From: Lonicera japonica
Taxonomy: Eukaryota; Streptophyta; Magnoliopsida; Dipsacales; Caprifoliaceae
Direction: 5' to 3'
DNA length: 64,000 nucleotides
Assembly: GCA_021464415.1 (NCBI GenBank)
Contig: CM038468.1
Location: 2,914,001-2,978,000, forward strand
In this document: piece after piece, positions 45,860-57,299 of the stretch
Layout: the number at the start of each line of letters is the position of its first letter
Numbering within the stretch: position 1 is the stretch's first letter
Program-made: the position numbers and the translations under genes
Notes under the pieces: model-generated
Told to the model about the DNA's origin: nothing
What the model saw: the letters and a program-made list of their open reading frames with translations, nothing else
Database searches by the model: none

Positions 45860-46929
45860 CATCTCCAAAAAGCCCAATTGTTAATTTGCACCTACAAAAG
45901 AATTTATGTTTTAACAATATCTTCCAACTATCAAGTTCTTTCGTTCAAGAATTTAATTAAATGGGCACATGTCATAATTCTCGATTTTATAACCTAAAAC
46001 TATTTCCAGGACCACTCTGATTGATCCTAAAGTATAAAGACGTACTTTAATTTAATCATTTTTTCACTTTTTAAAAATTTGGTTCCAACTTTAATCATGG
46101 AATTGTATCATTTTAATACAATGTCATGTGTCCTAAAAGTATGATAAATTTATCAATTTACCATATCCGGTCTCATAGTGGAGAAATATTAATGACCAAA
46201 TTTAGGATTGTATGGTAGAGAGAGAGAGAGAGAGTAAACTTATCATATACCTAAGTTTTTACTCATATACTGCTTTCATTCATTCGTATATGGACCCATA
46301 CAACTATAATAAATTTGTAAAAAAAAAATATATGAGTGAAACATATTCATATGGAACTATATATATATATATATATTTTATCTTCTATTCTATTTTACAA
46401 AGAGTTAACAAAAAAAAATGCTTATACAAGTGTGCCCCATTCAAATTAGGCATTTCTTTATTTCTTTATTTTTTAGCTCAAAATTAATACAGGTAAAGCA
46501 CACTCATCTTAACACAATGCGTTGTCTCCTAATTATAACAAAAAGACACATTCTTAGTTTCTCACCACACTTGTATTCACACTAATTATTAATTTGCACG
46601 TACCTACAAAAGAATTTATCTTCTAACAATATCTTCCAACTATCAAGTCTTTCGTTCAAGAATTTAATTAAATGGTTACATGTCATAATTCTCTCTTTAG
46701 TTTATAGTCTACAACTATATATTTCCAGGACCACTCTGATTTATGCAAATTAATTTAAGTGGGGCACTCTAGATTGCAACTGATTTATAAAAAATGCCTG
46801 CCCATGTGAAATGGGACCATCAGGATTTATTAGATTACAACTGCAGGTTAGTGGTCATTAATGTGACTTGTGGAAATTTATATTGGAAATTAAAATTACT
46901 CATCAAATGGCAAAATTGCATTATGATTA
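45860..46929. repeat. 3' flank copy of a segmental duplication around the lectin receptor kinase
   Basis: The block 45862-46150 (cccaattgttaatttgcacct, aacaatatcttccaactatcaag, aggaccactctga, ggttccaactttaatc) is collinear with 50650-51240. Part of it recurs at 46595-46745. (GA)n at about 46218-46234 and (TA)n near 46360 lie between. No gene is seen. Confidence 0.7.
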
Positions 46930-47780
46930 TTTGTCCTTATATATTGGTCTAGGGTGATTGAGACTTGTGGAAGTTTATTTTGAAATTTAAAATTTCTTCA
47001 CAAATTAAATAGTGTGTTTGTTTTGTATTTAAATGAGGTGAAATTAACAATTATTGTATAAATATACATATGATAAAAATTGTTACTTTTTTAGGAGGTA
47101 CGAATATGATTAGTATCATGCAAAATATGTCTTACTTAACGTGGTCTGAAGATTTGAATTTTATGGAAAGCAGACAAAGTAATAGAACAACTCACCAAAT
47201 TGCTTTTCACATTTTTCAACCCCATCAAAATTAGTTTTTTTTTAATATAATATTATAATTTTGAAATCAAACATACCATTAGATGATACAATTTTATTGT
47301 GCGACTAAAGTTGGTGCTTGATTTGTATAATAGTGTATATATCTTTTTTCTATTTTATTCTTGGAAAGACATTCCTTTCTTAATACGGTCCTCACTTCAC
47401 AATAATTGCTATGTTAATTATGTCTTAATTAATTAACTTGTAAATTAATTTTTTTGATTTTTTGATTTGTTTAGAAATTAATAGGTCAAGGTCAACAAAA
47501 GTCTTTGCAAAATATGTTTTGCATCAGGGAAAATATGTTGGAGATAGAAATATGTTTTGCATCATGGAAAATATTTCCTACTTACCATGGTCTGGAGAAT
47601 TGTATTTAATGAAAAACCGAAAAATTAATATAACGTACAGCTCACTAAATCATTTTTCGCATTATCCGACCCCCATTAAAAGTAGTATTTTTTTTTTATA
47701 ATCATATTCCAATTTTGAAATCAATGTACGTTTGCAAAATAAATTGTAATAAATAGAAAGTTAGGAGATCATATATATAT
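46930..47780. repeat. Modules A and B of a ~300-bp repeat family
   Basis: Module A (46930-47345) carries 'gagacttgtgg', 'aaatgaggtgaaattaacaat', 'aggaggtacgaatatgattag', 'caaagtaatagaacaactcaccaaat' and 'tttcaacccc'. The 47380-47510 block shared with the receptor-like protein 5' flank follows, then module B (47510-47780). The same order occurs at 51520-52440. Confidence 0.7.
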
Positions 47781-47937
47781 ACACACACAGTTAAACCTCT
47801 AGAAAAAGAAAAACCAAAAGTGAATATTTGATGATACATACAAATAAGAATTTTTTTAACAATAGCTAGATAATCATGTTCTTTCAATACCAACAAGTAA
47901 AAAAAGAAGATAAATCCTACAATTATGGAGGCGCAAT

Positions 47938-50181
47938 CTAAAGCAATGAAGACGAGGAACCCGCATAAGACGTTGTGGTGACCTTAGAGGAGTTACCTGC
48001 AGAAGATGTTGTGATGACCTTAGAGGAGTTACCTGCAGAAGACGTTGTGATGACCTTAGAGGAGTAACTAGAACTCGACGACAAAACCGTCTGCCCTTTT
48101 TCAGTGTATTTATAAGATGAAGACAGCAAAAATGCATTCATATCCATGGGCTTATACATATAAGTTGGCACTGGCATTGCCGATGGAAGATTAGGCAATG
48201 GAGCCTCGAGGCTAAGCACTTGAACAGCTTGCCTTATACTAGGCCGGAGACTGTGGTCCGGGTGAGCACACCAAAGCCCCACAATCATCAAACACTCCAT
48301 TTGTGAGTCATCAAAATCTCCACAAAGTTTCGGGTCAGCTCCCTCAAGTAGCTTACCTAGTCCGTAGAGGTCCCAAATGTGGTCCACGAGCCTTACTTGA
48401 CCCTCTACGCCCTTTTGGTCCATGGGTTTTAGCCCACTTGCTATTTCAAGAGCCACAATGCCAAAGCTATAGACATCGGAACCCTTGCTAGCCTGACCAG
48501 TTATCACACATTCAGGGGCCATGTAGCCATGGTCCCAGCTAAAAGGGTAGTTTGTGCACCTTTGTCGTGGTCGACTAGCCTAGCTAGGCCGAAATCCCCA
48601 AGTTTTGCATTGAAACTCAAGTCCAACATGATGTTGCTTGATTTTATGTCCCGGTGGAGCACACATTGTTCCCATTCTTCGTGTAGGTAGAGTAGTGCTG
48701 ACGCAAGTCCTTTGGCGATACTATACCTCATCGCCCATGTTAAGAAACCGCTTTCTTTGAAAAGATGATAGTCGAGGCTACCATTAGGCATATACTCGTA
48801 GACGAGTAGTAGTTCTCTTTCCTCGTGGCACCAACCGATGAGTTGCACCAAATTCCGGTGCCTCAACCGGCTAATAGTCCTCACTTCGGACGCGTACTCC
48901 TTTATCCCTTGTTTGGAACCCCTTGATACCCTCTTGACAGCAACATAGGAATTCAATTCTCTCAAGAACCCTTTGTAAACCCCACCAAATCCCCCTTCTC
49001 CAACTTTCCCTTCCTCTACAAAGTCGTTTGTTGCAACAGCCAATTCCTTGTATGAAAATTTCTTGGGTCCTGTTTCATTTTCAAATTCAGAGGAAAATTC
49101 AAAGAATGCGGCCTCTTCTTTCTTTTCCACTGATTTCATTTCGTTCCTCCTGTAACCAAACAATATAAAACCCAACAAACTAATCAAAATCAACCCAAAA
49201 GTTGACCCACCCACAGAAAATCCCACCACTACCTTTCTATTGTTCCCTCTCTTTTTCACAGTAGTATTATTCACCACTTGTTCTAACGGGCTTGGACTAA
49301 TTGAAATAATCGGACTAATTGAAATAATCGGACTAATCGAGCTTATCGGACTAATTACATCAACTATCTTTATATTTGAACTAAACTCCCAAGAATGGAG
49401 ATTGTGGATCTCGAAACAGTCCCCCGTTGCTGCCGAAAAACCAAAACTAACCCATTCGGGCAAGTACTTGCTAAGATCGATTATTTCATAAAGGCTTTCG
49501 AGAGAAACATAGTCATTAATATAACTCGTAAACACGACGCTTAGATTCTTTGTAGTAGAATTGTAAGTCACCCAAGCCTCGTAGATTGGCGAGGGGATGG
49601 GAATTTGATCCCACCAAGTTACATTCTTGACAGATATCATAGAATTCACATCGATACCCACATGACCATAACCCCAGGTCGGGGTCCCAGTTCTTATTCA
49701 CGAATGTATCAAATTCGACAGCTACAAAGGGGTTCAACGTCGAGTTAAACGTTGAGTTAATGATTTGTTCTCCACAAACAAGGCCAAGTCCTGCCCCTTC
49801 TCCACGCCGAGGGAGGGGAAAGTTAACCGGGGCGAGGAAGAAGGCCATCCCATCACCAAAAAAGTTCACAGTGTCGGCATCAATGATGAAGGAGAAATGA
49901 GTGGTGAAGTCGGCTTGGGCTTTCGATGATTTGTCCCAAAGTTGCATTGGCTTGAAGTAGGTGACTCGACCAATGCTACTATTCATGTTCTTGTTCTTTA
50001 GGTTGATGGTGAGTTGGATTACATGGTCCCAAGCAGTGGAGTCCCCGGAGTAGTTGAGCTCACGGTTGTTTGGATCGAAATCGGTGAAGTTGAAGGATAA
50101 TTGTTGTGATGAAGAAGGGATTGTTTGAAAGCATGAGATTGTGAGGATTATGAGTGTGTAGAGAGATTTGAAGGAAGGCAT
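47938..50181 (-). pseudogene. L-type lectin receptor-like kinase, two single-base frameshifts
   Basis: These are plasma-membrane receptors with a legume-lectin ectodomain and a cytosolic Ser/Thr kinase, used in defence and development. The gene has no intron. From 50181: a signal peptide of ~26 residues, then the lectin domain (LSFNFTDFDPN, FTTHFSFIIDA, GDGMAFFLAP, VAVEFDTF, GIDVNS, WVSFGFSAATG). A Ser/Ile/Pro linker and a transmembrane helix (VVVGFSVGGSTFGLILISLLGFI) follow. The kinase has GEGGFGGVYKG near 49007, VAVKR, HRDIKSSNIMLD, DFGLAR and APE. A Ser-rich tail with 12-residue repeats ends at 47938. The frame shifts within CCCC at 49672-49675 (one G too many on the coding strand) and again at about 48526-48528 (one G too few, in GTMGYMAPE). 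Total length without the shifts would be near 745, normal or slightly long. It could be a young pseudogene or an intact gene with two homopolymer errors. Confidence 0.9.
47974..48070 (-). repeat. 36-bp in-frame tandem repeat in the lectin kinase tail
   Basis: The unit beginning 'gtgatgaccttagaggagtt' followed by 'acctgcagaagacgtt' occurs nearly three times. It encodes a repeated SSKVITTSSAGN. Ser/Thr-rich repeats at the very end of the kinase could be phosphosites or neutral expansion. Confidence 0.8.
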
Positions 50182-50409
50182 TTTTTTGAGTGTGTTTGAT
50201 GAAAGAAAGTATGCATTTGCTTGATTTGGATTGATTTTATTGGGGGAGGATATGGCTTTGCTTAGTCAGTCACTGTTTCTGTTTTTACAAGTGTCTTATT
50301 GTGTAATTTATGAGAGATGCATTGTATCTTGTCCAAATTTCATAAAAAATGAGCAACTCGGTTTTGATGCAAGAAAATTTAAGCTGTGGTTGAGATGAAA
50401 TTAAATCCT

Positions 50410-50446
<37 letters not shown>

Positions 50447-50640
50447 GCCATGGTGATTGTAGGGTGAACAACGGACGTGGGGTTGGCCCTAATTGGTTGG
50501 GACATTATGGGTGATAAAGACAGCTCTAAAAAAAATAAACCATTTACAAACCAAGCCATTTCTATCAAGCTAGCTTTTGTAATGTTAATGTCCTAATTAA
50601 AACCGAAAAATGACCCACTGTGTCCAGTGGAATAGGTCTT
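50182..50640. promoter_or_regulatory. 5' flank of the lectin receptor kinase with a (GA)n tract
   Basis: The 80 bp next to the ATG are unique. 50262-50350 matches 42395-42530. A (AG)n run of about 16 units lies at 50413-50445, some 230-265 bp upstream of the ATG; GA repeats in plant promoters can bind BPC/GAGA-binding factors. No clear TATA box was assigned. Confidence 0.5.
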
Positions 50641-51519
50641 AATTATCATCTATAAAAAGCCCAATTGTTAATTTGCACCTATAAAAGAATTTATCTTTTA
50701 ACAATATCTTCCAACTATCAAGTTCTTTCGTTCAAGAATTTAAACGGGTACATGTCATAATTATTGCTTTTAGATTCCGATTGATAACTATATAAAAAAA
50801 TAAAATAAAAATAATTGAGTTTTGTAAAAGTTAAAAATTAAGTTGAGACATATGGAGAGATATCTTCTTACTTTATTATTTTTTTCATGAAGAAATTTTA
50901 TCCAGCGATTAGTGAACAAATATTTTTCAAAAATAAATTAAGAATGATGTAAATCTACTCATAAAATAAGTATGAGATAGGAGAATATATATGTTATTAC
51001 ATGTCTCAACTTATTTTTTAATTTCTTACTCAAATTAAATATTTTTATTTTTCTTTTTATTTTTCATATTATTATTAAACGAGTTTATACAACTATTTTC
51101 ACGACCAGTCTGATTTATCCTAAAGTATAAAGACTTTAATTTAATCTCTTTTTCACCTTTTAAAAATTTGGTTCCAACTTTAATCGTGGAATTGTAGCAT
51201 TTTAGTACACTGTTATGTCAATCAGTCCTGAGAATGATAAACCTTACTTTATGGTTGGTTATACGTATAGATGGCTTACGCCTTTGAAATATTAAATTGA
51301 TTTGCTAGCTACTCGGTTGGTTCAATTCCGGTATTTTACAAATATTTTTGACGAGATTGAACTTCAAGTGTTAGTGATCAAATTGGACACGAATGGTGGT
51401 GGTAAACCACCAAGAAGTGGTCTTGCATTGGTAGTGTACTAGAATCAATATTGTGTTAGACCGTGAGTTTTTCAAGTCGAAGTGCGTAAAAGTTGACTTG
51501 AATATTCTCTAATAATAAA
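50641..51519. repeat. 5' flank copy of the segmental duplication
   Basis: 50650-50770 and 51100-51240 together match 45862-46150. The intervening 50790-51100 is extra AT-rich sequence. No gene is seen. Confidence 0.65.
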
Positions 51520-52440
51520 AAGTATTTAGATCAAAAAAAGAATGGCAAGGTCTCAAAATTTGAATTTCATAGAAAGTCAACAAAGTAATAGAGTAACTTA
51601 CCAAATTACTTTTCCAATTTTTCAACCACATCAAAATTAGGTTTTTTTTTTTTTTATAATATTCTAAATTTGAAATCAAAGATACCCTTAGATGATACAA
51701 TTTTATTGCGCGACTAAAATTGGTCCTTACTTTATATAATAGTATATATATATATATATATATATCTTTTTCTATTTTATTCTTGAAACGACCTATCTTT
51801 GGTCCCCACTTCACAATAATTGTTATGTTAATTATGTCTTAATTAATTAACTTGTAAATTAAATTTATTGATTTATTGATTTGTTTAGAAATTAATAGGT
51901 CAAGGTCAACAAAAGTCTTTTGTTTTTTGTTTTTGGTATTCCACAAGCTTTCCCCGCACCAATTTAGACGACAAAGTCTTTAATCTAAATTGCGCATCAG
52001 TCAATAAAGAGCAAGCTTTCTGTCCACTTACCCTAATGGCCCAAATTTAGACTAGTGGAAATTTCTTTTGGAAATTAAAATATCTTCAAAGTAAATGGTG
52101 TTATATATATATATATATATTTGTTTTTGTAACCAAATTACGTGAAATTAACAATTTTTGTATAAATACGCATGAAAAAAATTGCTAATTTTTTTGGATA
52201 TAGAAATATGTTTTGTATTATGAAAATACTTCTTACATACCGTAGTTCGGAGAATTGGATATCATAAAAAACCAAAAAATTAATATAACATACAGTTCAC
52301 TAAATCATTTTTTGCATTATCTAACCCCCATTAAAAGTAGTATTTTTTTTAATCATATCCAATTTTGAAATCAATATACCCTTCCAGAATAAATTGTAAT
52401 TAATAGAAAGTTAGGGGATCATATATATATACACACAGAG
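51520..52440. repeat. Modules C and D, in the same order as A and B
   Basis: 51530-51790 (module C), 51800-51950 (receptor-like-protein flank block: tggtccccacttcacaataattg, ttagaaattaataggtcaaggtcaac) and 52030-52440 (module D) reproduce the layout of 46930-47780. (TA)n runs lie near 51745 and 52105. Confidence 0.7.
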
Positions 52441-53479
52441 AGTTAACCTCTGTAGATTTATAGTTTTCTCTATTCTTTTAACAACATTTTGTGATTCTTC
52501 TTAAAATTTCAGTTTAATTTACTTCAAAAAGAAAAGTCCAACTTGATTTCTATACTCTTTGTAGTTTTAAATTTATTTTTAATATGATTAGTTATTGACA
52601 ACAAAATTTCTTTAATATAATGCAATTTCTTACCTTGATTATATTTCAAAAAGAAAATTGTACCTTAAATTTGAGGCGAGGGGTGGAGTTCACGTTACAC
52701 TTTATTGGGCCCTGCAAGTTTCTCCTATAAGTAAAACTTCTAATATATAGGGCTTAAATATATAAATACAAAGTCTAATCTTGCGTACAATGAGATTTAA
52801 GGGTATAAAAATGCGCATAAAAAATCATGCAACAATTGCTGGTTTTCCTCGATTAACTTTTTTTTAATTTGTTTTTATGTTAATTACTTTTACTTGAAAA
52901 ATAATTCCATGCTTGTCCCTCCATCCCCCTCTCCCCCTTTAAATTTAAAATTATGGACCAACCACTGAGATAGATATCCAAAAGCAAAGAGTGGATTTTT
53001 TATTTTTATTTTTTGGGGATGGAGAAACCATAATTAAGCGATAAAAGAATCTTTAGAGGGGGTTGAGAAAGAAAGAGGGCTTTTTAAGAATTGAGACAAG
53101 TATATAAGTCATAAAAGATCAATGATGAGATGAAAAGGCATTTTTAAGAGTTAAAATATAATATATGTTATGCATAGAAATTTGCTATGGAAATACTTTA
53201 CTTTCTTGGTGCATGTGCTTTTGCATACAAAAGAAAATCCAAGCAAGTAAAATTTATTGATTTATTTAGAAATTTGCCGTGGAAAATAATGGAACAAGAA
53301 CTAGCTAGGTCAATGAAAAAGTCATTAATGACTATAAATTGAGAATCAATCAATCGTGGAAAAAATTAATGTAAACCATGAGCATCAGTCAATTTTGGAA
53401 AAAATTAATGTAAACCAAGAGCATCAATCAATTGTCCCTATTGGTCCTAATTAAGACTTGTGTAAACTTATTTTGGCAG
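52441..53479. other. Non-coding, nothing recognised
   Basis: AT-rich sequence without open frames. Around 53340-53420 the phrase 'ggaaaaaattaatgtaaacca' is repeated twice in tandem, and it resembles 6635-6650 in the receptor-like protein flank. Confidence 0.4.
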
Positions 53480-53900
53480 AGTCATGAATCTGACTTGTGG
53501 AAATTTATTTTGGAAATTAAAATCTTCACAAATTAAATGGTGTGTTTTGTTTTGTATCTAAATGAGGTGAAATTAACCATTGCTGTATAAATATACATAT
53601 CAAAGAAAACTACTACTTTTTTAGGAGGTACGAATATGATTAGCATCATGTAAAATATTTCTTATTTACCGTGGTATGAAGATTTGGATTTTATAGAAAG
53701 GCGACAAAGTAAAAGAACAACTCACCAAATCGCTTTTCACATTTTTCATGCCCATCAAAATTAGCTGTGTTTTTTTAGCAATATTGTAATTTTGAAATCA
53801 AATGTAACTTTAGATGATACAATTTTGTTGCGTGACTAAAATCAGTACTTGCTTTATACAATAGTATATATATATTTATTCTTTTGACAACATTTTGTTA
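53480..53900. repeat. Module E of the ~300-bp repeat family
   Basis: It contains the full series 'gacttgtggaaatttattttgg', 'aaatgaggtgaaattaacc', 'aggaggtacgaatatgatt', 'aacaactcaccaaatcgctttt' and 'tttagatgatacaattttgttgcgtgac'. It is closest to module A. Confidence 0.7.
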
Positions 53901-54339
53901 TGCATCTTGAAACATGTACTTTTAGGTATACACGCAAATTAAAATTCCTATTTGATTTGCTTCAAAAATAAAAGAGTCCAATTTGATTTCCACATTATTT
54001 GTAAAAAGCGCGATTAAAAAATCAATAGTTAAAAATAAGTGCATCATCTAAAATGGCATGACAAATACTTAGAATTTACTTTAACGACATAAATTATATT
54101 CTCAATAAAAACATTTATTTCTTTATGGATGAGAATAAAACTACTAAGATATTTCAAAATAACTAATAATTCTCGTACGATATTATGAGGGAAGGCTGAT
54201 TGAAAGACTCCTTAATTTGAATTTGTCATAAAAGATTCTGTTAATCATAGGTTAAGGACGATAGCAACGTCTCTAATGGTTATAAATTAAGCGTCAATCA
54301 ATCTGGGTGTGGAAAGTATTAAAATTTCTTGTCCTCATA
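53901..54339. repeat. Non-coding; partial third copy of the 27.3-kb block
   Basis: 54070-54185 (taacgacataaattatattctcaataaaaac, tttctttatggatga) matches 27260-27370 and 41830-41940. No gene is seen. Confidence 0.5.
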
Positions 54340-55190
54340 CCCTATTAGTCTAGGTTGAGACTTGTGGAAATTTCTTTTGGAAATAAAGTTTCTTCAAATT
54401 AAATGGTGTGTTTTAGGGCTGGGACCGGTTCGGTTCCTAGCCAATTTTCGAAGAACTGTTAACCGAACCATTAAATTATAATGGTTCGGTTCTAAGTATA
54501 AAAAAGTGAGGAACCGTTTAAGAACCGAACCGGTTCTAATGGTTTGGTTTCTTCGGTTTATCAGTTAATCGTTAACAAAAGAAAAACCAAAATATTAACG
54601 GTTATTCGGTTATTTCGGTTTATTGGTTAACCGTTAACAAGAGAAAAACCTAAATATTAACGATTATTGGAAAGAAATAACGGATATTGTAAAGAAATAA
54701 CGGTTGTAACTGTTCGGTTATTAAGTATTGAAATAAAGCTTAGAAGGAAAAGTTCAATAACGGTTCCTTAACGGTTATTGGAAAGAAATTATATTAATAA
54801 CCGTTAACCGAACCGTTAACAAATGACAAGAAGCGAACCATTAAAAAAAACTAGCAAGTTTTGAAGAATTGAACCGAACCGGTTCTATTTTTGCAGCCCT
54901 AGTGTGTTTCGTTTTTGAATATTTGTTTTCTATCCAAATGTGGTGAAATTAACAATTTATGTATAAATACACATATAAAAAAATATTATTTTTTTAGGAG
55001 CTAGGATTATGTTTAACGTCATGCAAAATATCCTTGCCTACCTTGGTCTAAAAAATTGGATTTCATAAAAAATCGAAAAGGTAATAGACCAGCTCCACAA
55101 ATCACTTTTCACATTTTTCAACCCCCATAAAATTTTCTTTTTTCAATCATATTCCAATTTTGAAATCAAACGTATAGAGTAAATTAAAAC
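54340..55190. repeat. Module F of the repeat family, split by an hAT MITE
   Basis: The left part 54350-54413 ends 'aaatggtgtgttt'. The right part resumes at 54902 (gtgtgtttcgtttttgaat) and runs through 'gtggtgaaattaacaattt' and 'aaatcacttttcacatttttcaaccccc' to 55190. The interruption is the element at 54414-54901. Confidence 0.75.
54414..54901. mobile_element. hAT-type MITE, 488 bp, 8-bp target duplication
   Basis: Terminal repeats are TAGGGCTG...CAGCCCTA, with the subterminal GAACCGGTTCGGTTC motif inverted at both ends. GTGTGTTT is duplicated exactly at 54406-54413 and 54902-54909. The interior is packed with CGGTT/AACCG motifs (cggttaaccgttaac, aaccgaacc) and encodes no protein. The 8-bp duplication and TAGGG ends fit the hAT superfamily. 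Confidence 0.9.
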
Positions 55191-56449
55191 AGAACAACTA
55201 ACAGGTTCTGTGTTGCATGTGAGTTTTGTAGTGGGGTAAAACGGTTAAGTCACTATAATGCTCTCATTTAGGTTTGTCATAAAACCAAATTAAGGCAAGT
55301 GTGGAGTTGTGAAACTGGCAGGGAGAGAAAAAGTGAACAAACTAAAGTATTTTTGTTCCATTGAAAGCTCAAATTAGGGTAAAATGAGTTGCGAATTAGA
55401 ACATTCTAGTGGCTTGAATGTTTTACCCTTGTTACAGTGCCCGCATGCATCCCACATGGTCCTTCTATCCAGAAATATAACGGCGTGTCGGATTTTAGAC
55501 AAAATTGAAAAGGGGTAAACTTTAAGGATGGACATTATGCAAAATAAACTTTATGAACGAAAGTGCAAAAGTGGATAAACTTTAAGTACGTGTTAAATAA
55601 TTAATAACTCTTTAAATCTAATAAATTACCCTAATCATATATATTTAAATCTAATAAAATATTAATTAATAAAAGATGATTAGTAGTGTATTATGTTGTA
55701 AGAAATTTTTTTAACTTACACTAAGAAAAAAAAATATTACCATAACTAAAAGCTAATTTAGCTTTTAATTCTTGTTACTCGGAGAGCTAGGCTCCTTACT
55801 CCCAGATTGGCTCATGGATCTTATATTCTGTGATTTAGTAATTTAATTTTGTCGCCTCTTTGCAGCGACCTTAAAAAAAGGGTATTTCAAAAACATTTTT
55901 TGATTTTATAACTGGAGCTCGCTTTATAAGACACTAGACATCCAGAGCACACAATGCGTGTGCACTCATTATTAGTATTTATGCACAAGTTTAAACATAA
56001 ATACATTGTTGGCTTTGTTTTTAAAATTGAGATTGATAAATAATGATAAGATCATGAGTTTGAATCCGACCCCCAAATATTTTAGTATTTTTGTTCAAAA
56101 TAATAATAATGAGGGGAAAATAGGGACCCCACAAATCCTAAGAGGGAAACGAGACAAATTACTCAATCAAAGAGGCTGAATATTCTAGAAACTACTAGTG
56201 ACATTATCGCAATTACAACTTAAAAAAACTCTTAAAAACTTGGAAGTATAGTTCAAGCAATACAAGAATTTTATTTTCTTCATGATATTCCCACTTCACA
56301 TTAGTCATGGTAGACTAATTGAAAGACCCAACTATTGATGTGATTTTGCATAGTAAGGAATCCTAGAAAATTACACCTTGTGATTTTGCCCACATATAAT
56401 CTATTCAAGATTTTGTCCACAGAGAATCTTCTCAAGTGGCACAACTACA
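55191..56449. other. Non-coding, nothing firm
   Basis: No open frames of note. At about 56050-56075 'gatcatgagtttgaatccgaccccc' resembles a tRNA-type B box and could mark a SINE or tRNA relic, but no A box or tail was recognised. Confidence 0.35.
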
Positions 56450-56830
56450 TTATTAGATTGAGACATGTGGAAATTTCTTTTTGAAATTAAAATTTCTTTA
56501 GAAATTAAAAGGTGTATTTTGTTTCGTATCTAAATGAGATGAAATTAATTATTGCTATAAAAATATACATATGAAAGAAATTGCTACTTTTTCGGGAAGT
56601 AGGAATATGTTTAGCATCATGAAAAATATTTCTTAGTTACCGTATTTCGAAGAATTGGATTTTATGGAAACTGAAAAAGTAAAAGAACAGCTCATGAAAT
56701 CACTTTTTACATTTTCCAACCCCCATCAAAGTTAGTGGTGTTTTTTTTAAATCATAATCCACTCAATTGTATCCTTAAAAAATAAATTGAAACGGAAATT
56801 AATAGAAAGTTAGGGGATCATACATGTGAA
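56450..56830. repeat. Module G of the repeat family
   Basis: It contains 'gagacatgtggaaatttcttt', 'aaatgagatgaaattaa', 'gaagtaggaatatgtttagcatcatg', 'aaagaacagctcatgaaatcactttt' and 'ccaacccccatcaaa'. It is the rightmost copy found. Confidence 0.7.
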
Positions 56831-57299
56831 AATTTGCAGATAAAATTGTATATTATAAGGGGCAAAGATATTTAAATTATTGAAGGATATATAAAAGATA
56901 AAAAAAATTGTGTGGATGGGATTTAATGCCTTTTTAAATATCAACAATGTCTTTACCTGTGTTACGAATAGTTCATAGAGATGGAAGCAAATATTGCAAA
57001 GATCGAGTTGAATCATGTTTATAAATTAGTGCTCTCATTTTTAATAAACAATTTTTTTATGGAAAAAATATATTATAGTGGTAAATAGGCATTTCAAAAA
57101 TATGATACAACTTCATTTCACGATTGAAATTGGTGTATATATATTTTCTTTCTTTATTCTTTGAACAATATTTTATGACATCTACTTCTAAGTATACACG
57201 CATTAAAACTCCACTTTTATTTGTTTCAAAATAAAGCCCACTTTGATTTACATGCTCTTTGTATAATTTTACATTAATTTTAATACATACCTGTTTTCG
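56831..57299. other. Non-coding, 5' border of the old Copia element not found
   Basis: No LTR or primer site was recognised between module G and the first gag-like codons near 57310, so the 5' part of the decayed Copia element appears lost. The start of the module family's 'ttgtttcaaaataaa' phrase recurs near 57215. Confidence 0.4.
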
